Part shown: one piece after another, positions 34,200 to 44,180 of the stretch
Numbering within the stretch: position 1 is the first letter of the stretch
Layout: each line of letters opens with the position of its first letter
Origin: Sphingomonas soli NBRC 100801
GTDB taxonomy: Bacteria > Pseudomonadota > Alphaproteobacteria > Sphingomonadales > Sphingomonadaceae
Length of the DNA stretch: 64,000 nucleotides
Assembly (NCBI RefSeq): GCF_001591025.1
Contig: NZ_BCTZ01000004.1
Coordinates: 186,001-250,000 of the forward strand
Direction: 5' to 3'
Notes under the pieces: generated by a model
The model's input: only the letters and a program-made list of their open reading frames with translations
Told to the model about the DNA's origin: nothing
Databases searched by the model: none
Position numbers and translations under genes: made by a program

Positions 34200-36008
34200 T
34201 CACTTCCGCCCGAACAGTTTCTCGATATCGCCATGCGCCAGCTTCACCCAGGTCGGGCGGCCGTGATTGCACTGCCCGGAGTGCGGGGTGACTTCCATTT
34301 CGCGCAGCAGGGCGTTCATCTCGGTGACGGAGAGTATGCGACCTGCCCGCACCGATCCGTGGCACGCCATGGTGGAAGCGACGTGGTCGAGACGCTCCTT
34401 TAGCGACAGCGCCTGATCGAAGCTGGCGAGTTCGTCGGCGAGATCGGTGACGAGGCCGGTGACGTCCCCGGTGCCGAGTACGGCGGGGGTGGCGCGGACG
34501 AGCATGGCGCGGGGGCCGAAGCGTTCGAGTTCGAGACCGAACGCCGCGAGTTCCTCGATGCGGGCTTCGAGACGGTCGCAGGCGGTTTCGTCCAGTTCGA
34601 CGACTTCGGCGAGCAGGAGCTGCTGGCTCGGCACCCCGCCCCCCTCCATCGCGCGGCGCATCCGTTCGAGCACGAGACGTTCGTGCGCGGCGTGCTGGTC
34701 GACCAGGACGAGGCCGTCCTCGGCTTCGGCGACGATATAGGTCTTGGCGACCTGGCCGCGGGCAACGCCGAGGGGGTGGGTGATGGTTTCGGGGACTGGA
34801 GCGTAAGCGGGTTCGGCGCGGCCTTGCGGCGCGGGGGTGAGGAAGGTTGCGCGTCGGTCACTCACGTGACTCGTCACCCCGGCGAAAGCCGGGGTCCCGC
34901 TATCCTGGTCATATGCGAAGAAGGAAGAAGAAGCGGGATCCCGGCCTTCGCCGGGATGACGATATTGGTTGGGCTCGCTTTGCCACATTCCCAGCGCGGC
35001 TTCGCTGGGGCGCTGCACCGAGCGGTGCCCCGCGTCATCCAGAGCGCGACGCAGGCCGCTGACGATCATCCCCCGCACGAGCGCGGGATCGCGGAACCGC
35101 ACCTCGGTCTTTGCGGGATGGACGTTCACATCGACCTGATCGGCCGAAATTTCGAGAAAGAGCGCCACCACCGGATGACGGTCGCGCGCCAGCATCTCGG
35201 CATAGGCGCCGCGGATTGCCCCCATCAGCAGGCGATCCTTCACGGGCCGGCCGTTGACGAATAGATATTGGTGATCGGCCACGCCGCGATTGAAGGTGGG
35301 AAGCCCGGCAACGCCGCCGAGAAAAATGCCCTCCCGCTCGAAATCGACGCCGACGCTGTTCCCCTGAAGCGCGCGATCGGTGAGCGCGGCGACCCGTTCG
35401 GGGCTGGTTTCGCCGCCCTGGACCTGGAGGACGCGGCGACCGTCATGCTCCACGGAGAAGGCGATGTCCGGCCGGGCCATGGCGAGGCGCTTCACCACAT
35501 CCATGCACGCGGCATATTCGGAGCGCGGCGAGCGGAGGAACTTGCGGCGGGCAGGCACGCGGGCGAACAGGTCCTCCACCCGCACGCGCGTGCCGGGCGG
35601 GAGCGCGGCGGGGCCTTCCGCGATCACCTCGCCATTATCGACGGTGCGGGCCCAGCCCTCCTCGCCCCGGACGCGGCTTTCGAGGCCCAGCCGGGCGACG
35701 CTGGCGATCGAAGGCAAAGCCTCTCCCCGAAAGCCCAAGGTGGTCACCTGTTCGATCGCGTCATCGGGCAGCTTCGAGGTTGCGTGCCGCTCCAGCGCCA
35801 GCGCCATTTCCTGCGGGCTCATGCCGCAGCCATCGTCGACCACCTCGACCAGTTCGGTGCCGCCCGCGCCCAACCGGATCGAGATGCGCGTGGCACCCGC
35901 ATCGACGGCGTTTTCCACAAGTTCCTTCAACGCGCTGGCGGGCCTTTCGACCACTTCACCGGCTGCGATCCGATTGACGAGATGCTCTGGGAGACGGCGT
36001 ATTGACAT
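34200..36008 (-). CDS. mutL: DNA mismatch repair protein MutL
   Basis: The 602-residue protein has an N-terminal GHKL ATPase (ELVENAVDAGATRI, VDDGCGM, LGFRGEALPSI) through about residue 330. The C-terminal domain has VDQHAAHERLVLE, an exact DQHA(x)2E(x)4E endonuclease motif, and GQCNHGRPTW, as expected where MutH is missing. The linker residues about 350-379 are encoded by a pair of palindromic repeats (see findings): RHPGEGRDP and GTPAFAGVTS. It is divergent from mreB. Confidence 0.96.
   Translation of the reverse strand: MSIRRLPEHLVNRIAAGEVVERPASALKELVENAVDAGATRISIRLGAGGTELVEVVDDGCGMSPQEMALALERHATSKLPDDAIEQVTTLGFRGEALPSIASVARLGLESRVRGEEGWARTVDNGEVIAEGPAALPPGTRVRVEDLFARVPARRKFLRSPRSEYAACMDVVKRLAMARPDIAFSVEHDGRRVLQVQGGETSPERVAALTDRALQGNSVGVDFEREGIFLGGVAGLPTFNRGVADHQYLFVNGRPVKDRLLMGAIRGAYAEMLARDRHPVVALFLEISADQVDVNVHPAKTEVRFRDPALVRGMIVSGLRRALDDAGHRSVQRPSEAALGMWQSEPNQYRHPGEGRDPASSSFFAYDQDSGTPAFAGVTSHVSDRRATFLTPAPQGRAEPAYAPVPETITHPLGVARGQVAKTYIVAEAEDGLVLVDQHAAHERLVLERMRRAMEGGGVPSQQLLLAEVVELDETACDRLEARIEELAAFGLELERFGPRAMLVRATPAVLGTGDVTGLVTDLADELASFDQALSLKERLDHVASTMACHGSVRAGRILSVTEMNALLREMEVTPHSGQCNHGRPTWVKLAHGDIEKLFGRK
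34872..34961. repeat. Inverted pair of palindromic repeats inside mutL
   Basis: ACCCCGGC-GAAA-GCCGGGGT (34876-34895) and ATCCCGGC-CTTC-GCCGGGAT (34938-34957) face each other across 42 bases, with outer ends CGTCA and TGACG. The same outer bases accompany the intergenic copies at 23.1 kb. The whole pair is in frame with mutL. Confidence 0.85.
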
Positions 36009-36150
36009 GGAACAAGCTCTAGCCCAAGCGACGGTATCCCGCGACCTAGAACCGCTATGGCCGAGGCCGGAATTATTTCCGCCACGGATAGGTCAGGGCT
36101 AATTTTTTGTGCGAACAGCCGCGTAGCGAGACGCGGCAGGGACGGATTGA

Positions 36151-37197
<1,047 letters not shown>

Positions 37198-37213
37198 GAA
37201 GGGCAAGGGGGAC

Positions 37214-38104
37214 ATGGCGCCGCCAAGAAACCGGCGCCCGGGGTTTTCGCGGCGGGCGCAATACGGCTTATTCCTCGGATATGTGGCGGCGGTCGGCGGC
37301 GCGGCAATCGGCGCGGCCCTGTTGCTGCTCTCCACCTTCAATCCCACCGCGTTCTCCGCCGTGCGGGGCTTCTTCTCCGAAATCACGACGCCGATCTCCT
37401 CGGCCTTCGCCTGGGTGCGCGGCGGCATCGCTGGCGCGCCCGAAGGCTTCTCGGGCTATGTCAACGCGCGCGGCGAGAATGAACGGCTGAAGAAGCAGCT
37501 CGCCGAAAATGAGGTGCTCGTATCGCGCGCCCGCGCGCTCAATCAGGAGAACCGCAAGCTGCGCGACATGCTGCAGCTTCGCGACGTGACCACCGATGCG
37601 ATCGTGATCGCGCGGCTGGTCGCCAGCTCCGCCTCCAGCACGCGGCGCTACGCCACGCTCAATGCAGGCAGTTGGCAGCATGTGAAGCCCGGCATGCCCG
37701 TGCGCGAGGCGGCGGGACTGATCGGCCAGGTGATCGAGACAAGCCCGAACACGTCGCGCGTCCTCCTGATCGTCGATCCCGAGAGCATCGTCCCCGTGCG
37801 CCGCACGCGCGACGGACTGCCCGCGATCGCGGCCGGGCGTGGCGACGGATTGATGGACATCCGCTCCGCCAGCATAGCGACGATGATCTTCCAGCCGGGC
37901 GACACCTTCGTCACTTCCGGCACCGGCGGCATCTTCTCACCCAACATCCCCGTCGCCCGGGTGATCCGCACCGCGCGCGACATCGCCGTTGCCGAGCCCG
38001 CCGCCAATCCCGACGCGCTCGATTTCGCGCTGGTGCAGCAGAGCTTCCTGCCCGAACCGCCCCCTGCCCCGACGCCCACGCCAAAGCCCAAGGCGAAGCC
38101 GTGA
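37214..38104 (+). CDS. mreC: Rod shape-determining protein MreC
   Basis: The 296-residue protein has a short cytoplasmic head, one membrane helix near residues 16-37, a coiled coil (NERLKKQLAENEVLVSRARA) and the beta-rich periplasmic core with LIGQVIETSPNTSRVLLIVDP. The tail is proline-rich (PPPAPTPTPKPKAKP). It scaffolds MreB to the periplasmic enzymes. The stop overlaps the GTG start of mreD. Confidence 0.95.
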   Translation: MAPPRNRRPGFSRRAQYGLFLGYVAAVGGAAIGAALLLLSTFNPTAFSAVRGFFSEITTPISSAFAWVRGGIAGAPEGFSGYVNARGENERLKKQLAENEVLVSRARALNQENRKLRDMLQLRDVTTDAIVIARLVASSASSTRRYATLNAGSWQHVKPGMPVREAAGLIGQVIETSPNTSRVLLIVDPESIVPVRRTRDGLPAIAAGRGDGLMDIRSASIATMIFQPGDTFVTSGTGGIFSPNIPVARVIRTARDIAVAEPAANPDALDFALVQQSFLPEPPPAPTPTPKPKAKP

Positions 38105-38616
38105 ACAGCCCGATCGAGTGGGTCCCGCTCGGCCGCAGCGAGAAAAAGCCGCGCGCGCGATGGCTGGCACCGCTCTCGGTCATGCTCGGATCGATGGTGA
38201 CGCTGCTGCCGTTCGTCGCGACCATCCCGTTCCTGCCGCCGTTCGGGCTGATGATGCTGCTCGGCTGGCGGCTGGTGCGCACCGATTCGATGCGGGTCTG
38301 GGCTCCCGTCCCGCTCGGCTTCTTCGACGACATGATGAGCGGCCAGCCGCTGGGCAATGCGATGTTCTTCTGGACGGTGTGCGTGCTCGCGATCGAGGTG
38401 ATCGACACGCGGCTGGTGTGGCGCGATTTCTGGCAGGACTGGCTGATCGCAACCGGCGCGATCGCATTCTGCCTGATCATCGGCCGCCTGATCGCCACGC
38501 CATTATATGCGCATGTCGATACCGCGCTGCTCGTCCAGATCGTTATTTCCGCCGCGCTTTTTCCGGTGATTGCACGCTTCTGCACGTGGCTCGATCGCGA
38601 TAGTAAGCGAAGGTAA
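38101..38616 (+). CDS. mreD: Rod shape-determining protein MreD
   Basis: The GTG at 38101 overlaps the mreC stop (GTGA). The 171-residue product is a five-helix membrane protein (for example VMLGSMVTLLPFVATIPFL and FFWTVCVLAIEVID). The last base of its stop codon is the first base of the mrdA ATG. It completes the MreBCD complex. Confidence 0.92.
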   Translation: MNSPIEWVPLGRSEKKPRARWLAPLSVMLGSMVTLLPFVATIPFLPPFGLMMLLGWRLVRTDSMRVWAPVPLGFFDDMMSGQPLGNAMFFWTVCVLAIEVIDTRLVWRDFWQDWLIATGAIAFCLIIGRLIATPLYAHVDTALLVQIVISAALFPVIARFCTWLDRDSKRR

Positions 38617-40625
38617 TGGTACGGATCACCGAAGCAACCCAGGCCTATAGCTTCTCGCGCCGCGCGCTCGTGCTGGGCGGGTTGCAGGGTGGCGTCGCGC
38701 TCGTGCTGGCGGGGCGCATGGCCTATCTCTCGGTGTTCGAGAATGAGCGCTACCGGCTGCTGGCCGACAGCAACCGCATCAACCTGACGCTGACGCCGCC
38801 GCGCCGGGGCTGGATCGTCGACAGGAACGGCGCCCCGCTTGCCAACAACCGGACCGATTTTCGCGTCGACCTTATCCCTGACCGGATGCAGGACAAGCCC
38901 AAGACGCTGGACGCGCTACAGAACATCCTGGGCTTCTCGCAGGAGGATCGCGCCCGGATCGAAACCGATCTGAAGCGCGCCGCCGGGTTCCAGCCGGTGC
39001 AGGTGCTGGAAAATCTGGATTGGGAGCGCTTCGCCGCAGTCAGCGTCCGCCTGCCCGAATTGCCGGGCGTCGCGCCGACGCGCGGCTTTGCCCGCAACTA
39101 TCCACTGGGCGCGGGCGTGGGCCATCTTGTCGGCTATGTCGGCACCGCCAATGCCGAGCAATTCAAGAAGGAAAAGGATCCGCTGCTCGTCACGCCCGGC
39201 TTCAAGCTGGGCAAGGACGGGATCGAAAAGCAGATGGAAGACCGGCTGCGCGGCACCCCGGGTGCCAAGCGCGTCGAGGTGACGGCTCACGGCCGACTGG
39301 TTCGCGAACTCGCCACGCGCCCCGACTCGCCTGGCGAAACGGTGAAGCTGACGATCGATGCCGGGCTCCAGGAATATACCGCCCGGCGCATGGGCGATGA
39401 GTCAGGATCGGTTACCGTCTTCGATTGCATGACGGGACAGATCCTCGCGATGGTCTCGATGCCGGCCTATGATCCCAATGCCTTTTCCGACGGCATCAGC
39501 CGCTCCGAATGGAAGATGCTGGCAGAGGACGACCACATCCCGCTGATGAACAAGACGCTGCAGGGCCTGTATCCGCCGGGATCGACCTTCAAGCCGGCCA
39601 CGGCGCTTGCCGCGCTGGGCGCAGGGGTCGACCCAAGCCGGGTGATCTATTGCAATGGCGGCTATCAGCTCGGCAACCGGCGCTATGGCTGTCTTGGCCG
39701 CCACGGCCCGATGACGATGCACACCGCGATCGCGCGAAGCTGCAATACCTATTTCTACACCGTCGGGCGCGAGATCGGCATCAATAACATCGCTGCCGCG
39801 GCGCGGGCGCTGGGCTTTGGCGCGGAATATGAATTGCCCCTGCCATCCCAGCGCTACGGAACGATTCCGGACGAGGCGTGGAAGCTCAGGCGCTACAAGC
39901 AGCAATGGACGCAGTCAGACACGCTCAACGCGTCGATCGGCCAGGGCTATGTGCTGGTCAGCCCGTTTCAGCTCGCGCTCTCCGCGGCAAGGCTGGCGTC
40001 GGGCAAGCTGGTCGAGCCGTCGCTGCTGCTGGAGCCCGGGAAGAACTTTCCTGCCCTGCCCTTCCCGCCCGAGCATGTCGCGATCGTGCGCGCCGGGATG
40101 GACGAGGTGGTGAACGGCCATGGCACCGCCGGCGCATCGAAGCTGCAGATCGAAGGCGTGCGGATGGGCGGCAAGACCGGCACTGCGCAGGTCCGGCGGA
40201 TCATGGACGCCACGCGCGGCCAGGGGGGTGCATGGAAGTATCGCGACCACGGCCTGTTCATCTGCTTCGCGCCCGTGGATAATCCGCGCTACGCCGCTTC
40301 GGTGGTGATCGAGCACGGCATGGGCGGGGCGCGCGCGGCTGCGCCGATCGCAAAGGATGTGCTGACCTTCCTGTTTGACCGGCCCCAGGCGATGAAGCGG
40401 CTTCACGCGCTCGAGGCGGGCTGGGGTGGCAATATCAATCAGCGGATGGCTGCGCGCGCTGCGGCTTGGAAGGCCGGCCAGGCACCGCAGCCGCCCACCG
40501 CCGCGCCCGTGCCGGAAGATCCCGCCGAGGCCGCGCGGGGCGTCGCCGCCGCCGCATCGAACGCATCGGTCGAGGCGCTCGATCCCGACGCCGCGAACCT
40601 GAAGCCAACGGGACCGCTGGAGTGA
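38616..40625 (+). CDS. mrdA: Penicillin-binding protein 2
   Basis: The 669-residue transpeptidase has an N-terminal membrane helix, a PBP dimer domain and a transpeptidase domain with STFK in PPGSTFKPATAL near residue 327, SCN in RSCNTYFY and KTG in GGKTGTAQV. It cross-links lateral wall peptides together with RodA. The C-terminal tail of about 65 residues is alanine/proline-rich. The stop overlaps the rodA start by four bases. Confidence 0.96.
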   Translation: MVRITEATQAYSFSRRALVLGGLQGGVALVLAGRMAYLSVFENERYRLLADSNRINLTLTPPRRGWIVDRNGAPLANNRTDFRVDLIPDRMQDKPKTLDALQNILGFSQEDRARIETDLKRAAGFQPVQVLENLDWERFAAVSVRLPELPGVAPTRGFARNYPLGAGVGHLVGYVGTANAEQFKKEKDPLLVTPGFKLGKDGIEKQMEDRLRGTPGAKRVEVTAHGRLVRELATRPDSPGETVKLTIDAGLQEYTARRMGDESGSVTVFDCMTGQILAMVSMPAYDPNAFSDGISRSEWKMLAEDDHIPLMNKTLQGLYPPGSTFKPATALAALGAGVDPSRVIYCNGGYQLGNRRYGCLGRHGPMTMHTAIARSCNTYFYTVGREIGINNIAAAARALGFGAEYELPLPSQRYGTIPDEAWKLRRYKQQWTQSDTLNASIGQGYVLVSPFQLALSAARLASGKLVEPSLLLEPGKNFPALPFPPEHVAIVRAGMDEVVNGHGTAGASKLQIEGVRMGGKTGTAQVRRIMDATRGQGGAWKYRDHGLFICFAPVDNPRYAASVVIEHGMGGARAAAPIAKDVLTFLFDRPQAMKRLHALEAGWGGNINQRMAARAAAWKAGQAPQPPTAAPVPEDPAEAARGVAAAASNASVEALDPDAANLKPTGPLE

Positions 40626-41749
40626 GGGGCGGCGATATCGGGCCCGCAGGAGTCGTCCCAGCACAGCTTGCCCAGCTTCCCTGGCGGATCATCTTCCTGG
40701 TCATCGCGATCGGGGTGTTCGGCCTTCTCGTGCTCTATTCGGCGGCCAGCGGGAATATCCGCCCCTGGGCGCTGAACCAGGGCACGCGCTTCTTCATCTT
40801 CCTCGCCATGGCGATCGTGCTTTCGCGCATTCCGGAATCCTTCTGGGCGATGGGCGCGTTCCCGCTCTATATCGCCGTGCTGCTGATGCTGATCTTCGTC
40901 GAGCTGCTCGGCGCGGTGGCGGGAGGGAGCCAGCGCTGGCTGGATCTGGGGTTCATACGCCTCCAGCCATCAGAATTGATGAAGCCCGTGATCGTGCTGG
41001 CGTGCGCCCGCTTCTACGAACTGCTGCCCGCAGCGGAGATACGCCGCTTTGGCGCGATCTGGCCGGCAGCCGTGCTGATCGGCCTGCCCGCCGGCCTGGT
41101 CATGCTGCAGCCGGATCTGGGCACCGCGCTGATGATCACCGCGGGGGGCATCACCGTGATGTTCCTGGCGGGCATCCCGCTGCGCCTGTTCATCGGCGGG
41201 GCGCTGGCGCTGGCGGTCTCGATCCCGATTATCGTCAACTACGTGCTGCACGATTATCAGCGAAAACGCGTGCTGACCTTCCTCTACCCGGAGAGCGATC
41301 CGCTGGGCACGGGCTATCACATCAGCCAGTCCAAGATCGCGATCGGATCGGGGGGATGGTTCGGCAAGGGCTTCCTCCAGGGCACGCAGAGCCACCTCGA
41401 CTACCTGCCCGAGGGGCATACCGATTTCGCGCTGGCGACGATGATGGAGGAATGGGGCTTTATGGGCGGCCTGTTCCTGATCGTGGCATTCGGGATGCTG
41501 ATCAAATGGGGCATCGGCGTGAGCGTCCGATCGAACAGCCGCTTCTCGCGGCTGACGGCGGCGGCGCTATCGGCGACGATCTTCTATTATTGCGCGATCA
41601 ACATGGCGATGGTGATGGGCCTGGCGCCCGTCGTCGGCGTGCCGCTGCCGCTGATCAGCTTTGGCGGCACCGCGACGATGACCTTCATGATCTGCCTGGG
41701 CATCCTGATGTCGATCGACCGCCAGAACCGCAAGGTCGCCCGCTGGTGA
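40622..41749 (+). CDS. rodA: Peptidoglycan glycosyltransferase RodA
   Basis: The start is the GTG at 40622 overlapping the mrdA stop (GTGA). The 375-residue SEDS-family polytopic protein has ESDPLGTGYHISQSKIAIGSGG with the catalytic aspartate loop region and VPLPLISFGGTATM, the family signature. It polymerises lipid II and pairs with PBP2. Its stop overlaps the start of the serine hydrolase gene. Confidence 0.96.
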   Translation: MRGGDIGPAGVVPAQLAQLPWRIIFLVIAIGVFGLLVLYSAASGNIRPWALNQGTRFFIFLAMAIVLSRIPESFWAMGAFPLYIAVLLMLIFVELLGAVAGGSQRWLDLGFIRLQPSELMKPVIVLACARFYELLPAAEIRRFGAIWPAAVLIGLPAGLVMLQPDLGTALMITAGGITVMFLAGIPLRLFIGGALALAVSIPIIVNYVLHDYQRKRVLTFLYPESDPLGTGYHISQSKIAIGSGGWFGKGFLQGTQSHLDYLPEGHTDFALATMMEEWGFMGGLFLIVAFGMLIKWGIGVSVRSNSRFSRLTAAALSATIFYYCAINMAMVMGLAPVVGVPLPLISFGGTATMTFMICLGILMSIDRQNRKVARW

Positions 41750-42942
41750 CGCACCCGCGCGGCGCCGCAGCCCGGCGCTGGGCGCTGGCCGCCGCCGGAC
41801 TGTTGCTCGCGTCCTGCGCGCAGCCCGAGCGACCGGAGCCGGACTTCCAGATCTCCGCCCCCAACATTGTTGCGGACAGCCGGTTTCCTGCGGCCTTTGC
41901 GGAGGTCGACAAATGGGTCGCGCAAGGAGCGTTTCCAGGTGCGGTGCTGCTCGTGGGGCGGCACGGCGCCGTCCTCACCGAAAGAGCCTTTGGGCGCATG
42001 GAGGCGGCGGAAGGCGCGCCGCCGATGCCGGTGGATGCGATCTTCGACCTTGCCTCGCTCACCAAGGTGGTGGGGACCACCACGGCTGCGGCGATCCTGT
42101 ATGACCGGGGCCGGCTCGATCTGGACGCACCGGTGGTGCGCTACCTTCCCGAATTCGGCGGGACGGAGGGACATGACGCGATCACCGTGCGGCATCTGCT
42201 CACCCACAGCTCGGGCCTGAAGCCGACGGGGCTATTCTGGCGGAAGGCGAAGGACCGTGCGGGCATATTGCAGCAGGTCCACACCCTCCCCCTGGGCGAT
42301 CCGCCCGGCACGGTTGCCAGATATCAGGACTTCAACCTGATCCTGCTCGGCGAGATCGTAGAGCGTATTTCTCGCCAGCCGCTCGACCAATTCCTGCAAA
42401 AGCACTTGTTCGCGCCGCTGGGCATGCGGGACACCGGGTTCAACCCCCGCCCCTCCCCGCGCATCGTCCCGACAGAGCAGGACGATATTCTGCGGCACAT
42501 GCTCGTGCGCAGCGTGGTGCATGACGAGAACGCCTATCTGATGGGCGGCGTGGCCGGCCATGCGGGCCTGTTTTCCACGGCGCGCGATCTTGCGCGGCTT
42601 GCGCAGCTCTATCTCGATGGCGGGACCTATGGCGGCAAGCGCATCGTCCGTGCGGAAACGCTGAGACTGTTTCGCACCGCGCAGGGCATTCCACCGGGAA
42701 GCGCGCGGGCGCTGGGCTGGGACATGCCGTCGTCCGGTAGCTGGGCAAGCCCCCTCGCCAGCCCTGCCGCGATCATGCACACCGGCTTCACTGGCACGTC
42801 GATCTATATCGATCCCGATCGTGACGCTTACGTCATCCTGCTGACCAACCGGGTGAACCCGACGCGCAACAATATGCTGATGAATCAGGCACGCCCGGCG
42901 ATTTACGGCGCCGTGCTCGAAGCGCTGGACAAGGAACTATGA
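41746..42942 (+). CDS. Serine hydrolase lipoprotein, beta-lactamase/AmiE-like
   Basis: The GTG at 41746 overlaps the rodA stop (GTGA). The 398-residue protein begins with a lipoprotein signal ending LLLASC. Motifs of the class C beta-lactamase/DD-peptidase superfamily are present: S-x-x-K in LASLTKVV, Y-x-x-N in RYQDFN and HTG in IMHTGFTG. The fold class contains B. subtilis AmiE (YbbE), which removes peptides from MurNAc and sits beside NamZ in its operon, so a wall-fragment amidase is a reasonable guess. It could also be a carboxypeptidase or esterase. The stop overlaps the next gene by four bases. Confidence 0.88.
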   Translation: MTHPRGAAARRWALAAAGLLLASCAQPERPEPDFQISAPNIVADSRFPAAFAEVDKWVAQGAFPGAVLLVGRHGAVLTERAFGRMEAAEGAPPMPVDAIFDLASLTKVVGTTTAAAILYDRGRLDLDAPVVRYLPEFGGTEGHDAITVRHLLTHSSGLKPTGLFWRKAKDRAGILQQVHTLPLGDPPGTVARYQDFNLILLGEIVERISRQPLDQFLQKHLFAPLGMRDTGFNPRPSPRIVPTEQDDILRHMLVRSVVHDENAYLMGGVAGHAGLFSTARDLARLAQLYLDGGTYGGKRIVRAETLRLFRTAQGIPPGSARALGWDMPSSGSWASPLASPAAIMHTGFTGTSIYIDPDRDAYVILLTNRVNPTRNNMLMNQARPAIYGAVLEALDKEL

Positions 42943-44171
42943 TGCGCTGGCTTCTCATCATGCTGGCGCTGTTTGCCGGCAGCCCCGCCCTCGCCCAGGT
43001 TCGCACGGGGATCGACGTACTCCAGGACCAGAGCTTCGCCCCGTTGCGCGAGATCGCCGCGCGGCATGGCGGGCGGCTGCGAGTGGCGATCCTCGCCAAC
43101 CCGATCAGCGTGGACGGCAATGGCCGACGCACCATTGACGTGTTACGCGAAGCCGCGATCCAGGGCGTGGAGGTCGTCAAATTGTTCAGCGGCGAGCACG
43201 GCATCAATGCCGCGACCGACGACATGGATATCGACGACAAGATCGACACCAAGACCGGCCTGCCGATCATCAGCCTCTACGGCAGGACCGACGCCGAAAA
43301 GCGACCCAGCGCCGCGCAGCTGGCCGATGTGGATGCGGTGGTGATCGACCTGCAGGACGCGGGGGTGCGCTATTGGACGTTCCAGACGCTGACCAAATAT
43401 TTCCTGCAGGCCGCAGCGGCCAACAAGGTCGAGATCATCGTCCTCGACCGACCGAACCCATTGGGAGGCATCGCCGTGCAGGGCCCGGTCTCTACCCCCG
43501 GCCGCGAGGATTACACCAATGTCCATTCCGAGCCGATGCGGCCGGGGATGACGATGGGGGAACTGGCCACCCTGTTCAACGCGGAGGACCGGATCGGCGC
43601 AAAACTCACCGTGATCCGCATGACGGGATGGAAGCGCAGCCACTGGTATGACCAGACGGGGCTGTTGTGGATCAATCCCTCGCCCAATCTGCGCAGCCTG
43701 ACTCAAGCCACCGCCTATGCGGGCACCGCGCTGCTCGAAGGCACCAATATCAATATCAAGGGGCCGGAAGGCACACCCTTCCTCCGCTTCGGCGCGCCAT
43801 GGATCAAAGGCACGCAGCTCGCCGCCTATCTCAACGCGCGGGGGATCCCCGGGGTCAGTTTCCTGCCGGTCACCTATGTCGCCGCCAGCGACAAGCTCTA
43901 CCCCTTTGCCGGACAGCGCATCCAGGGCGTGGAAGTGATCATCCACGACCGCGAAAAGCTCGACGCGCCCGCGCTGGGGATCGAGGCCGTCGCGGCGCTG
44001 TGGAAGCTCTATGGCGACACTTTCCAGATCGAAAAGGTAGACCGGCTGCTCCGAAACCGCATCGTGCTCGACCAGATCAAGGCAGGCGCCGATCCGCGTA
44101 TCATCGCCAGGGGCTGGCAGGCGGACCTGAAGGCGTTCCGTATTCGGCGTGCCCGCTACCTTTTATACTGA
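42939..44171 (+). CDS. NamZ-type exo-beta-N-acetylmuramidase (DUF1343)
   Basis: The ATG at 42939 overlaps the previous stop. The 410-residue protein has a signal peptide (MLALFAGSPALA) and the DUF1343 pattern: LFSGEHGINAATDD near residue 85, VIDLQDAGVRYWTF, LDRPNPLGG, and WINPSPNLRSLTQATAY. This family includes NamZ (B. subtilis YbbC, glycoside hydrolase family 171), which releases MurNAc from the non-reducing end of wall fragments. It is secreted to the periplasm. Its place at the end of mreBCD-mrdA-rodA and beside a transporter is unusual. Confidence 0.9.
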   Translation: MMRWLLIMLALFAGSPALAQVRTGIDVLQDQSFAPLREIAARHGGRLRVAILANPISVDGNGRRTIDVLREAAIQGVEVVKLFSGEHGINAATDDMDIDDKIDTKTGLPIISLYGRTDAEKRPSAAQLADVDAVVIDLQDAGVRYWTFQTLTKYFLQAAAANKVEIIVLDRPNPLGGIAVQGPVSTPGREDYTNVHSEPMRPGMTMGELATLFNAEDRIGAKLTVIRMTGWKRSHWYDQTGLLWINPSPNLRSLTQATAYAGTALLEGTNINIKGPEGTPFLRFGAPWIKGTQLAAYLNARGIPGVSFLPVTYVAASDKLYPFAGQRIQGVEVIIHDREKLDAPALGIEAVAALWKLYGDTFQIEKVDRLLRNRIVLDQIKAGADPRIIARGWQADLKAFRIRRARYLLY

Positions 44172-44180
44172 GGGGGTTCC

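Noticed and set aside
43143-43946. A 267-codon frame opposite the NamZ-type gene
   Set aside because: Shadow of a well-defined DUF1343 gene.
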